From Diphasiastrum complanatum (lineage: Eukaryota; Streptophyta; Lycopodiopsida; Lycopodiales; Lycopodiaceae), in assembly GCA_029204225.1 (NCBI GenBank), contig CM055108.1:11687782-11751781 (forward strand): DNA of 64,000 nt. The letters run 5' to 3'. The position numbers and the translations under genes were made by a program. Position 1 is the first letter of the stretch. Each line of letters begins with the position of its first letter. The notes under the pieces were generated by a model. It was not told the origin of the DNA and did not search any database. It saw only the letters and a list, made by a program, of their open reading frames with translations. This document shows, in pieces, positions 1 to 11,204 of this stretch.

Positions 1-316
1 GAAGAACTCGCCGAGCTGAATGAACTATCCACCGAGACAACAATTTGTTCTGGGCTAGATGCACACGAGGAATATTTGTAAGCCCTAGAAAAGATTGAAG
101 AATTGGCGAAGCAATTTCAAGCTACTCACAAATGTTCGGGAGTTGCTGATCACTTAGAGTATGTTGAAGCCTGCATCAAAATCTTTGACCTTCAAAAGGA
201 AGTAGCAGATCTAAAACAATATCTCAAAGACTAGAAGCTCGCTGTAGACATCCACAGCCAGGACGTTGCAGAAGCATAGCCTAAGGCAAAACGACCGAGG
301 AGAAATCAGACGAAGG
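1..316 (+). pseudogene. Decayed coding remnant, Glu/Lys-rich, unrecognised
   Basis: Frame 1 reads as plausible protein from the first base but is broken by TAA at 79-81, TAG at 232-234 and TAG at 277-279. The translated stretches are rich in Glu, Lys, Leu and Ala with heptad-like spacing (for example EALEK-type and LQKEVADLKQYL), which suggests a coiled coil. A basic cluster, PKAKRPRR, follows at about 280-303. A splice-donor-like CAGACGAAG/GTACAT lies near 316, so this could be the end of an exon. I do not recognise the family. The remnant is cut by the window edge. It may be a host pseudogene or part of a retroelement gag. Confidence 0.35.
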
Positions 317-2529
317 TACATATGTGCAGAACGTTTTCAAGTTTTTTCTGAATGATTTTGGAAGTGGAGTCCTTGCCATCTTAACATCGAATTGCAATGG
401 CATGTCGATTATTTGATGCTACCAAGCTCAATAGGCATGGCATTCGAGAACTGGCAGTCAATGTGGGAAAAAGAAGGTTTTCTCTGGTTATGGGACCAAC
501 TTAGCATAGAGCAAAAGAGATGTCTATGTTGGCCCATAATCCAAGGAAAATTTAAAGTTTTGCCATTCAAGTCAGTTGAACTGTACATAGGCTCAACCTT
601 CATGTATGCGCGCTAGAGTACATCCAGATAAAGGAGTACCAAGTTTTGAAGCATAGCGATTCGAAACGAAAATTTTGGAGGCGTTCAAGTTATGCTTACC
701 AGATTCCAATAACTAGTTATGGAATGCCCCCTAGCCATGTTTCTCATTCCTAGCTTAAGGATTTGAAAGGCCTACTTCACCTCCGACACCTCCATATTCC
801 CTCTATCCAACACCATACCTCTTCATTATGCTCCCCTTATGCTCCTTTCTCCTCCACCACTTACCCCAATCTCAACATAAATGCTACTAGTGCACTAAGT
901 GTGGTTGATTCTAAGACAATGCTAAGTTTGGACATAGGCCAAATTGTAAACATCAAAAATAATTTGTAAACCATATGTATAGATAAATAGGAGTATGCCC
1001 AAGATTATCTTTTCTTTTAATATAAGTCTAGCTTGACAGTAATGTAGCTGATCAGCATAGAAGCACAAGCAATCTTTAATTAAATGGCCATTTTATAGCT
1101 TAGTACTAAAGAAATTGTAAAGTTGAGTTTAAAATCTTAAAAATAGTTAATCCAAGTAGTTAAACTTGATTGGACTTTCAGTTCAAATGTTGTGGTCCAA
1201 TCACAAATCATCTCCTTCCTTTCCCAATAAGGGAAGATCGACAAATTGTGAATAGATGTCTATAAGTATTGTGAGTTTTTTATTCTTGTTTTTTTACAGT
1301 CTTAAGATAAAATGGAACTCAATATATGTGAACTCAATGTACAAATATCAAACTCCAAAATCATAATATTTATTAATAAAGACAACCAAACCTCTAGGTC
1401 TTTATATAGCAAAGGGTTGTTTATAGAATTGTAAATGACCAAAAAAAAAAAAAGAGTCACCAACTCTACTTGAGTAGAGTTTATTTGATTTGAATTTTAC
1501 TTTTTGAAAAACAATATAGAATTTTGATTTTCTTTTCAAAAAATTGAAAAATTCATTGTAAAATAATTTAATTGAACTATTTCTTTTGCCTTACTAACTC
1601 TCACTAGTGAACAAAGATAGTACGTCAAAAGAATTTTTCTTTTCATTTTTGGCTCTACTAGATCTACTTGTTAATGAATAGAACTCCTAAGTGACAAAGA
1701 AATCAATCTAACATTAAAAAATATGTAAATTTTAAATTATAAAACAATTTCAATTTTTTCTTTTGTGTACCAGCTTTATTCGCCAACAAGTAGAACTAGG
1801 AGCAAAATAAACTTGACATTCACAGCCACGTTCATATTAGCTATAAATGACCAAAAAAGTTATGAATGTCATGTTGTGATCTCATGTCAAAATCTTATGT
1901 ATCATCTTGACTTGCATTACATGTGATTTTCATGCTTGGCAGGTTGAGTTGGGCCAATGTTTTGAAATTTGAATTTGACATTGACCACAGTTGATAGTTT
2001 TTGACAAACTAAACTTGCCAAACCCACACTTTTTGCTCGCATAATGTCCAAACTCCCTAAAAGGAAAGACACTTTTTTGTGTATTTTTAGTTTTTCTATT
2101 TCTAAAGCTAATTTTCAAGAAAGCCTTGTGTCCAAGCCATTGTGTCTTTTTTGCTCTTTTCTTTTCAAGATTGCTTGAAGATCTAGATATTAATACTTGG
2201 CTATCGCTCTCACATTGACATTTGCTATGAAAATACGTGCTTGTAGGAAAGCAGATCTCGAGGATGTACCACTTCTCCCATCATTTGGCTACCATTTTAT
2301 ATTGTGTGCTTTTTAGAACTAAAGTAATAATCAACCCAATTACATGTAGCAAAGCAACACAAGATTGTTTGTCAATGGGAATTATTAAGGGAGTATGTAG
2401 AAGAAGAGACGATACAAAGCAAAAAAAAAGCTATGGGAGAAAGAATGAAATCTCAAGAAATGATAAAAAAAAAGCCTACGGTAATTGAATGTCAATGTTG
2501 ATATAGAAAGAAGAGCAGTATATAGTTTG
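317..2529. other. AT-rich stretch with no recognisable gene
   Basis: No conserved domain, long reading frame or LTR boundary is visible. A 74-codon frame at 392-616 (plus) is open but resembles nothing I know. There are A/T homopolymer runs (for example near 1440) and pyrimidine-rich stretches. The right part, about 2380-2529, lies just downstream of the Dof-like pseudogene on the minus strand and may include its old 3' flank. Confidence 0.4.
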
Positions 2530-3483
2530 CTATGTAGTATCGTTTGGAGTATGACTCTCCAATGAATCCAGCAAATCTTCAATGTCCTCTAGAAAGTTGA
2601 GCTTGCCCAAATCTTCCATTGTGAACTGCAAATCTTCAATGTTGAGTAGATAGTCATTGTCCAAATTATCTTCAATTGGGAGCTCGGTTGCTTCAAGGCT
2701 TTCAGTATGCATATTGCTGCGACTTTGATCCTCGTACATATACGAATTTCCCATAGCACATGTTTGATCAGATTCAATATTGCGCATAAGCTGATCAACT
2801 GTCAATCCTCCAATCCAATCTTCAACCAGCTTTGCATCTTCTTCCGTGAATATGTTCAATAAAGTTTCGTTTTGAATGTCAAAGACGTTGTAGTCGTCCC
2901 AACAACCCTGATCAAGTGTTGGTGGTGATGCTTCAATATTGTCGAAATTTTCCTCAATTATAGGGGATTTGACGTTATAATCACGGGGGCTTGGTTGCAC
3001 TGAATTAACCAGCTTCGTAGTCCCGCTCCTTAATTTTCCACCCCGTGTAAATGTTTTATGACAATTTCTGCATAGGTATCTCGCTTGGCTTTGCTTTTTG
3101 TTGTTGAAATAGCGGAATTTGATATCCATGGAGCCACAATGCAAGCAATTACTTCCTAATTTGTCCAACTCCAATGTTCTTTGCCAAGTGTTTGGTGGAG
3201 ATAATCCTTCAAATTCAGTTGTTTCTTCATGTGCAATATTTTGAGTCATGACTAGCACTTGCTCTTCTTGCTCATGCACATGCAGCTTACTCCTTTTTCT
3301 TACCTTCCCATTCTTTGTGAATGTGAGGCCGCAATCTTTGCACTTATATCTCGGTTGATTCTCTTTATGATTGTTGAAAAAGCGAAACTTTGTATTAAGA
3401 GATTCACAATGAGGGCACTTGACTAATTCTTCACCTTCCAATGCTCACTTATAATTACAGTTCAAGGAAAGAGAAAGATCCAT
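2530..3483 (-). pseudogene. Dof-like transcription factor with two zinc fingers, copy 1 (nonsense mutation)
   Basis: Read from the ATG at 3483 this is a 317-codon frame. The N-terminus MDLSLSLN contains an LxLxL (EAR-type) motif. Two Dof-type fingers follow, each C-X2-C-X21-C-X2-C: the first begins CPHCESLNTKF and the second CLHCGSMDIKF, both keeping the FNN and the Arg-Tyr before the third Cys. The C-terminal half is acidic (many Asp, Glu and Leu), as in activation regions. Dof proteins are plant-specific nuclear DNA-binding factors and normally have one finger. Codon 13 is TGA (3445-3447 on the plus strand), where copy 2 near 52.8 kb has CGA. The next ATG lies beyond finger 1. I call it a pseudogene; initiation at a non-AUG codon after the stop is possible but untested. 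Confidence 0.75.
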
Positions 3484-4111
3484 ATCTGAGGTAGCTGCTG
3501 CTGCTTGTGCAAATATGAATGCAGGCACCTCCTGTCAAATTACAGCCTCTGTGATTGCCTCTCGATCTATCTCTCCCTTCAGATTGCTGCTCTGATTGTA
3601 TTACAGGAATTTCAAAGTTTTTGGTACTTAACAGGAAAGATGAAAATCGTTTTTGGTACTTGGTCAGCTCATGCAGGCGAGGCGTTTACCTTCGGAAGAG
3701 TTGCGATTCGAGCTTTAGGTGCAGCTGCATGTGTGGGTGCAATTCATTCAGCGAGTACTGTACTGTTTGCAGCAAGCTGCAAGTTTTAATTGGATGTAGT
3801 AGTATAAGAGGTAGCTCCGTGCCGCTCTTCCACCAACAGTCTTTCTGAAAACGTTCCGGTCAGATCAAGAATTAGAGAGCTTTACTTAGCTGTGGATCCA
3901 GTATTATGGATTAGTTGTGGATCCAGTAGTATTATGGAATGGGCCGGGTAAGGATTTCCAGAGAGATTTCTGCCCGGCCCATGATCCATTGGGGCTTTTT
4001 TTCACATGAACTCTAATGAGCACTTGGATTTATCTTATCCAATCTCAAAAGGCCAGGTGGCATTTCGCAGTCAATGAATCAAATTGACAGAATGGGCAGG
4101 GCGGCGACTGG
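3484..4111 (-). promoter_or_regulatory. 5' flank of Dof-like gene copy 1
   Basis: This is upstream sequence of the minus-strand Dof-like gene and is shared with the inverted copy at 52.15-52.78 kb. It probably contains the 5' UTR and promoter, but I cannot fix a TATA box or start site. Two near-identical stretches containing GTGGATCCAGTA and ATTATGGA occur at about 3892-3935, a short direct duplication. A plus-strand frame at 3505-3789 is probably not a gene. Confidence 0.35.
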
Positions 4112-4302
4112 TGGCACGGAGGGGCAACAACGACATATTCTGCTTTTTAATATGTTCACAAATGGGCGGAATATGCACTCGGGTATCCATTACGTAGCTG
4201 TAGATCGTTGGCAGCTTCAACGAAGATTGATCATGTCTAAACGCCTGCCCATGTATCAATCACCTTGCCTTTAAGTTTGAAGGAAAACACTAGTTTAAGT
4301 TT

Positions 4303-4304
<2 letters not shown>

Positions 4305-4358
<54 letters not shown>
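4305..4358. repeat. (CT)27 microsatellite, unit 1
   Basis: Uninterrupted CT dinucleotide repeat. Its flanks (TTTAAGTTTGG before, TCCAGATTCATCC after) are shared with the other units. Confidence 0.98.
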
Positions 4359-4362
<4 letters not shown>

Positions 4363-4729
4363 GATTCATCCATTTCTCTCGTTCGAAATCTCCATCAGGT
4401 GAGTTTGTACACATAATCCTCTTTTCATTTTTTTGAGAGGCCCAAGTGTCATTCATGTGCTGGAGTGCCGGACTGTCAATGACCCATGAGTGCTACATGG
4501 AGCATGATGACGATGGGAGAGAGCGAGATGATCGAGGACTTTTTTCTAAATGCTTGTCAAAAGAAAATAATTAGTGCCTTTCCTTCCACCCTACCCTAGC
4601 ATAGCGCTAACGAAAGAGCTACAAATTATACACATGTTCAATCTTAGGAGTGCATTCTGGAAGATGGAGTCCACTAGAATGGCTTTTGGTGATTACCTTC
4701 CCCAAACTATTCGGTCCTAACCAAGGAAG

Positions 4730-4732
<3 letters not shown>

Positions 4733-4824
<92 letters not shown>
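4733..4824. repeat. (GA)n microsatellite, unit 1
   Basis: About 46 GA repeats, 374 bp after the CT tract on the same strand, so the two tracts are complementary and could pair. Confidence 0.98.
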
Positions 4825-4827
<3 letters not shown>

Positions 4828-5252
4828 ATGAGAAAATCGGAAGCCATGGTGAAACCCCATTTGCAAAAATATGAGATACTCTTATGATATTGTAGAGATC
4901 GATCAATGAGTCTACCTGATGTTGTTCTCCTCCGGCTACGTAATTAAGGTAGGATCTGTGAGAAGCAAAATCCAGTGGTTGAATTTGGTTGATCGAATAT
5001 GGCTCAACTAATGGATTGAGCTTGATATTCATGCATGAGCGCTGCTTCTCTAGCTAATTTCCGCCATGCGAGTAGTACGAGAGAGAGATGGGTGCTAGAG
5101 AGATGGAAAGGAGAGTGAAGATTAAGGAGAGTAGATGAAAAAATTGGACACTCATGATTACTACTCTCTCTCTCCATTGATCGATCAAATGTGAATAATA
5201 ATAATCATAACAGATAGGATGTGTATCTCATCTCTCCATCCAGACTCCAATC

Positions 5253-5419
5253 CATATATACATACATATATATATATATATATACATACATATATATATA
5301 TATATATACATACATATATATATATATATACATACATATATATATATATATATACATACATATATATATATATATATACATACATATATATATATATATA
5401 CATACATATATATATATAT

Positions 5420-5487
<68 letters not shown>
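5253..5487. repeat. (TA)n tract with regular CATACATA interruptions, unit 1
   Basis: The TA repeat is broken by CATACATA at 5261, 5285, 5309, 5331, 5355, 5379, 5401 and 5423, that is every 22 or 24 bp. It then runs as pure TA to 5487. Confidence 0.95.
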
Positions 5488-5488
<1 letters not shown>

Positions 5489-5757
5489 TCCAAGCATGAT
5501 GAAGCTGGTTAATGTGCCCGGTGGACGCATTTATTTGAAATACACATCGTGGATTATTATTCTTTATTTCAAATTTTTTTTGCTATTTTTTTTCCCCATT
5601 TCTAGTGCAATCATTTTTACATTTTTGTCGATTTTGTCATTTGGTGGATATACTCAATTCATGTAGTTGAGAGAGACATCTTCTATTTCTTAGTACCCAA
5701 TGAGAAATAACCATTTCCAATATTAAAGGCATAACCTATGGTTGATCTCCTATTTTC

Positions 5758-6534
5758 ATGTGCCAAACTTCTCAATCAAAGCTAGACAAGAATGAGATAA
5801 AGTCATTCTTAATATCTATCTTGAAAAGAACAAAAGATAAAAATAGACCATACATTTCTGACATTCAGATCCTCAACTACATGGAGGCGCTTCCACTCAA
5901 GGCCTTTCCGCAACAGTCATCCAAAGTGGAACTAGTTGCCGAAGTTACCGTTGAAAAACATGATACCAAGCTATACCGAGTCAAACGACCAAACTATCCA
6001 TGAGACCTCTGTGAGGGGGAAACAAATTTTCAAATCGATGATGAAATCCTCCATGATGTGCCACCACTTTCTCATCCGCACACCTCATGTCCAGCGAAGC
6101 CACAACTCGTGGCCATACCATGAAAGAAAGGATGAAGAAACCCCTTCAAATTCAACCACCTGGAGACCTTACCACTCCTAGGGAAGTTCATGAGATCGCA
6201 TCCGACACCAATCCCCGAACCTCTCAAATCACCATCCAGACACTTGAAAGGAAAGGACCCCATCGAATCCCCAGCCCATGATGTGCCTGCATATTTTAAG
6301 GGCTATACGATTGAGTATGTAAGAATCCAATTACCCCAAGCTCAACGTGAGCCAAACGATAATTCACCCTATGAAGGCCCTGCCCGAACCATCACTCTCT
6401 CCTTGAGTGAGACACATGAAAGTAACGAACACATCGTCCACATCGGGGCTCATCTCAATCGGGAACAACGAAGAATGCTTGAAAGCTTGTGCGCAAATAT
6501 CGACATGTCTTCACGTGGTCTTATAAATACATGA
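5758..6534 (+). pseudogene. Gypsy polyprotein linker region before RT, unit 1
   Basis: Two frames lie upstream of the RT. The first (5758-6121) is open in unit 2 but has TGA at 6001-6003 here, where unit 2 has TGG. The second (6190-6534) ends in a HIGAHLNREQRRMLESL segment, which resembles the stretch just before RT in plant Ty3/Gypsy elements, then stops at TGA after GLINT. The same stop is present in units 2 and 3. No protease DSG/DTG motif is evident. Confidence 0.5.
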
Positions 6535-6674
6535 AAGGAGTCTCACCCCAGGGAGTTGTGCATCATATTTCCCTTAAACCGGAGTGTGAGACCAACTGCT
6601 AGCCGTCCCTACAGATGTAATCTGATCTACAAGGCCAAAGTCAAAGAAAAACTATAAATCATCTACGAAATCGA

Positions 6675-7794
6675 ACATAGAAGTGGGTCTCCCCAATTGT
6701 CATCGTTCCTAAGAAAAATGGAAAACTCCGGATCTGTGTCAATTTTAAGAAACTTAATGTCGTCACAGAACGTGATCATTTTCCATTACCTTTCGGAGAA
6801 TCCATCTTAGAAAATCTAGCAGGAGATGAGGCCTATTCCTTTTTAGATGGCTTTAGCGGATTCAATATGATCCAAATTGCTGAAGAAGATCAACGTAAAA
6901 TATCTTTTGCCACAAAATGGGAAACCTTATGTTGGAAAGTCATGCCTTTTGGTCTCTATAATGCTCCTAGCACTTTCCAACGTGTTCTGCAAGCTGTCTT
7001 TTCTCAACAGATGGGCTATACCGTAGAAGTTTACTTGGATGATTTAGGTGCACATTTAGAAGAAACATGACACCTGTCTATGCTTGAGGAAATTTTTATC
7101 CAATGTCAACACCTCGACATCTCCTTGAATCCTAAAAAATGCCAAATCTGGGTAACACACGGTAATGTGTTAGGACATATCATTTCAAAAAATGGCATCA
7201 CAACTGACCCCGAAAAGATCCTAATCATTCAAAATCTACCGGAACCACATATCATCCGCGAAGTGTATTCTTTCCTTGGCCACACCAACTACTATCGTTG
7301 CTTTATTTTTGACCTTGCTAATAAAGCATGCTTAATCCACAAAGTAGCTGTTGTCCTCAAATGGACTGATGAATTACATGTCGCATGGAAATCAACTCAA
7401 AGAAGCCCTTACCAATGCACCTATCCTCTAGGCTCCTGATTATTCCAAGGAATTCCATGTGCATACTGATGCATCTAAGTATGCCATTGGAGAAGTGCTC
7501 ACCCAATCGGGAGAATTCAAAAAAGATTATCCAATCTGATTTCCTAGTAGACAATTGATACCTGCTGAAGTCAACTATATCACTACTGAGCATGAAGCTT
7601 TGGCAATGGTATATGCGGTTCAGAAGTTTTATCATATCTACTGGGAAAAGTTTTTGCCTTCTTCACTGATCATCAAGCACTCCTATATCTCATTAACAAG
7701 ACTTGCACGATCAGTTGTATTACTCAATGGATCCTATTACTACACGAATATGAGTTTAGGATCGTGGTTCGAAAGGACGTTCAACATTTTTTAG
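6675..7794 (+). pseudogene. Gypsy reverse transcriptase and RNase H remnant, unit 1
   Basis: RT motifs appear in order: VSPIVIVPKKNGKLRICVNF, FPLPFGESILENL, SFLDGFSG, KVMPFG, APSTFQRV and the catalytic VYLDD (about 7024-7044), then LGHIISKNGI. This is typical of plant Ty3/Gypsy pol. RNase H follows with HTDASKYAIGEVLTQ and TEHEALAMVYAVQKF. The frame is broken by TGA after EET (about 7069), a frameshift near 7390, TAG just before APDYSKEF and TGA after KDYPI. Units 2 and 3 share all of these, so the damage is older than the array. Unit 1 also has a private change near 7630 that shifts the RNase H frame. Confidence 0.85.
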
Positions 7795-8553
7795 TAGACC
7801 ATCTATCTCGAATCTCTAACCTACCCACCCCAGATCAAGGCGTCAACGATGATTTACCCGATGCCATCTTATTTCAAGTTGACTCTACACCCATTTGGGC
7901 CAAGGAAATCATAGAATATTTAACTTCAAGGCAGATGGATCCATCTCTAAACCTGAACAACGTGTGGTGGTCCTCAAAACCAAACCCTATACGTTAATTG
8001 CAGGCCAACTTTACAAGCAAGGGTTAGATGGAATTATTCGACATTGTCTTACTGAAGGCAAAGTACACTCTATTATATCCCTCACTCATGAAGGTTTGGA
8101 GGAGCTCACTTTTCTTCCGAAATGACTGCTAAGAAAATCCTGTTGGCAGGATTTTGGTGGCCAACCCTCTTTAAAGATACTCACACCTACACTAAGGCCT
8201 GTGATGTTTGTCAAAGAACCAAACGATTTCAAAAGACCAACTACATGCCTTTACATCCTGTCACAACTGATCAAGCTTTTCAGAAATATAAAATTGATTA
8301 TGTTGGACCCATTAGTTTCGCTGCTAGACACACCCAATCTCACTATATCATAATAGCTACAGACTATTGTACTAAATGGGTTGAAGCAAGAGCTGTTCGC
8401 AATGCTGACGCTTGTTCTACCACAGAATTTTTCTATGAACATGTTATTGTTCGTTTTGGCTGTCTTCTAGAACTTATCAGCGATAGGGGTACACATTTTC
8501 TTAACTCTATCACAGCAAATCTACTTTTTAAATTTTTTGTGGTACATCGCTAA
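7764..8553 (+). pseudogene. Gypsy integrase remnant, unit 1
   Basis: After a connecting segment ending HEGLEELTFLPK, a 143-codon frame (8122-8553) gives GFWWPTLFKDTHTY, the zinc-binding CDVCQRTKR, and the core with DYVGP, ATDYCTKWVEA and SDRGTHFLN. These carry the first two catalytic Asp positions. The frame stops at TAA after FVVHR. The region supplying the catalytic Glu (NGSAE-like) lies downstream in another frame at the start of unit 2. The protein cannot be made whole from this frame. Confidence 0.85.
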
Positions 8554-8768
8554 AGTTCCACGGCTGGCACGATGGAAGCGCGGATGAGCAACAACAACAT
8601 ATTTTTCTTTTTAATATGTTCACAAATGGGCGGAATATGCACTCGGGTATCCATTACGTAGTTGTAGATCGTTGGCAGATTCAACAAAGATTGATCATGT
8701 CTAAACGCCTGCCCATGTATCAATCACCTTGCCTTTAAGTTTGAAGGAAAACACTAGTTTAAGTTTGG

Positions 8769-8794
8769 CTCTCTCTCTCTCTCTCTCTCTCTCT
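8769..8794. repeat. (CT)13 microsatellite, unit 2
   Basis: Shortest CT tract of the four units, in the same flanks. Confidence 0.97.
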
Positions 8795-9154
8795 TCCAGA
8801 TTCATCCATTTCTCTCGTTCAAAATCTCCATCAGGTGAGTTTGTACACATAATTCTCTTTTCATTTTTTTGAGAGGCCCAAGTGTCATTCATGTGCTGGA
8901 GTGCTGGACTCTCAATTACCCATGAGTGCTACATGGAGCATGATGAGGATGGGAGAGAGCGAGATGATCGAGGACTTTTTCTAAATGCATGTCAAAAGAA
9001 AATAATTAGTGCCTTTCCTTCCACCCTACTCTAGCATAGCGCTAACGAAAGAGCTATAAATTATACATCAATCTTATGAGTGCATTCTGGAAGATGAATT
9101 CCACTGGAGAGACTTTTGGTGATTACCTTCCCCAAACTATTCAGTCCTAACCAA

Positions 9155-9360
<206 letters not shown>

Positions 9361-9799
9361 TGTAGACTGATGAAAAAATCGGAAGCAATGGTGAAACCTC
9401 ATTTGCAAAAATATGGCATACTCTTATGATATTGTAGAGATCGATCAATGAGTCTACCTGGTGATGAAGTTCTCCTCCGACTACGTAATTAGGGTAGGAC
9501 CTGCGAGAAGCAAAATCCAGTGGCTGAATATGATTGATCGAATATGGCTCAACTAATGGATTAAGCTTGATATTCATGCATGAGCGCTGCTTCTCTAGCT
9601 AATTTCCGCCATGCGAGTAGTACGAGAGAGAGATGGGTGCTAGAGAGATGGAAAGGAGAGTGAAGATTAAGGAGAGTAGATGAAAAAATTGGACACTCAT
9701 GATTACTAACTCTCTCTCTCCATTGATCGATCAAATGTGAATAATAATAATCATAACAGATAGGATGTGTATCTCATCTCTCCATCCAGACTCAAATCC

Positions 9800-10016
<217 letters not shown>

Positions 10017-10286
10017 TCCAAGCATGATGAAGCTGGTTAATGTGCCCGGTGGACGCATTTATTTGAAATACACATCGTGGATTATTATTCTTTATTTCAA
10101 ATTTTTTTTGCTATTTTTTTTCCCCCATTTCTAGTGCAATCATTTTTACATTTTTGTCGATTTTGTCATTTGGTGGATATACTCAATTCATGTAGTTGAG
10201 AGAGACATCTTCTATTTCTTAGTACCCAATGGGAAATAACCATTTCCAATATTAAAGGCATAACCTATGGTTGATCTCCTATTTTC

Positions 10287-11063
10287 ATGTGCCAAACTTC
10301 TCAATCAAAGCTAGACAAGAATGAGATAAAGTCATTCTTAATATCTATCTTGAAAAGAACAAAAGATAAAAATAGACCATACATTTCTGACATTCTGATC
10401 CTCAACTACATGGAGACCCTTCCACTCAAGGCCTTTCCGCAACAGTCATCCAAAGTGGAACTAGTTGCCGAAGTTACCGTTGAAAAACATGATACCAAGC
10501 TATACCGAGTCAAACGACCAAACTATCCATGGGACCTCTGTGAGGGGGAAACAAATTTTCAAATCGATGACGAAATCCTCCATGATGTGCCACCACTTTC
10601 TCATCCGCACACCTCATGTCCAGCGAAGCCACAACTCGTGGCCATACCATGAAAGAAAGGATGAAGAAACCCCTTCAAATTCAACCACCTGGAGACCTTA
10701 CCACTCCTAGGGAAGTTCATGAGATCGCATCCGACACCAATCCCCGAACCTCCCAAATCACCATCTAGACAGTTGAAAGGAAAGGACCCCATCGAATCCC
10801 CAGCCCATGATGTGCCTGCATATTTTAAGGGCTATACGATTGAGTATGTAAGAATCCAATTACCCCAAGCTCAATGTGAGCCAAACGATAATTCACCCTA
10901 TGAAGGCCCTGCCCGAACCATCACTCTCTCCTTGAGTGAGCCACATGAAAGTAACGAACACATCGTCCACATCGGGGCTCATCTCAATCGGGAACAACGA
11001 AGAATGCTTGAAAGCTTCTGCGCAAATATCGACATGTCTTCGCGTGGTCTTATAAATACATGA
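10287..11063 (+). pseudogene. Gypsy polyprotein linker region, unit 2
   Basis: The 121-codon frame 10287-10652 is the uninterrupted version of the frame that is stopped in unit 1. The second frame (10719-11063) ends at the TGA after GLINT shared by units 1-3. No domain beyond the pre-RT segment is recognisable. Confidence 0.45.
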
Positions 11064-11204
11064 AAGGAGTCTCACCCCAGGTAGCTGTGCATCATATTTC
11101 CCTTAAACCGGAGTGTGAGACCAACTGCTAGTCGTCCCTACAGATGTAATCTGATCTACAAGGCCAAAGTCAAAGAAAAACTACCATGCTTGTTAGATGC
11201 ATAA

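Larger units (their letters stand above)
2927..4611. repeat. Left arm of a large inverted duplication
   Basis: This segment reappears inverted at 51493-53332. It carries the 5' two-thirds of the Dof-like gene, its upstream flank, a Gypsy integrase fragment and the CT tract. The inner break lies at the GCGCTAAC sequence around 4605-4611. The outer limit is set by the retrotransposon insertion in the other arm. The arms differ by scattered substitutions and by CT/GA tract length (54 versus 195 bp). Confidence 0.85.
4112..8565 (+). repeat. Gypsy-derived tandem unit 1
   Basis: First of four head-to-tail units. Each unit runs through the tail of an integrase frame (NGSAE-like), a CT tract, a GA tract, a TA tract, a linker region, reverse transcriptase, RNase H and most of integrase. 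Similarity to units 2-4 begins around 4112, in the middle of integrase, where the sequence joins the Dof flank. The CT/GA/TA part sits where an LTR would be in an LTR-internal-LTR-internal array, but I could not find clear LTR ends, a primer-binding site or a polypurine tract. Confidence 0.75.

Noticed and set aside
3440-3450. A possible intron in Dof copy 1, using AA/GTGAGC as donor instead of a stop codon
   Set aside because: No acceptor is placed so as to keep finger 1, and copy 2 has no GT there yet reads straight through. A nonsense change is simpler.
3505-3848. Plus-strand frames of 94 and 97 codons opposite the Dof 5' flank, with a counterpart at 52458-52754
   Set aside because: The likeness between arms follows from the duplication itself. 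No domain is visible, and the region is better read as promoter and 5' UTR.
4619-5530. Open frames made of Arg-Glu, Ser-Leu or Tyr-Ile repeats over the microsatellites (also 9061-10058, 17937-18812, 23061-24026, 51649-52010)
   Set aside because: They are the translations of GA, CT and TA dinucleotide repeats, which are open in several frames on both strands.
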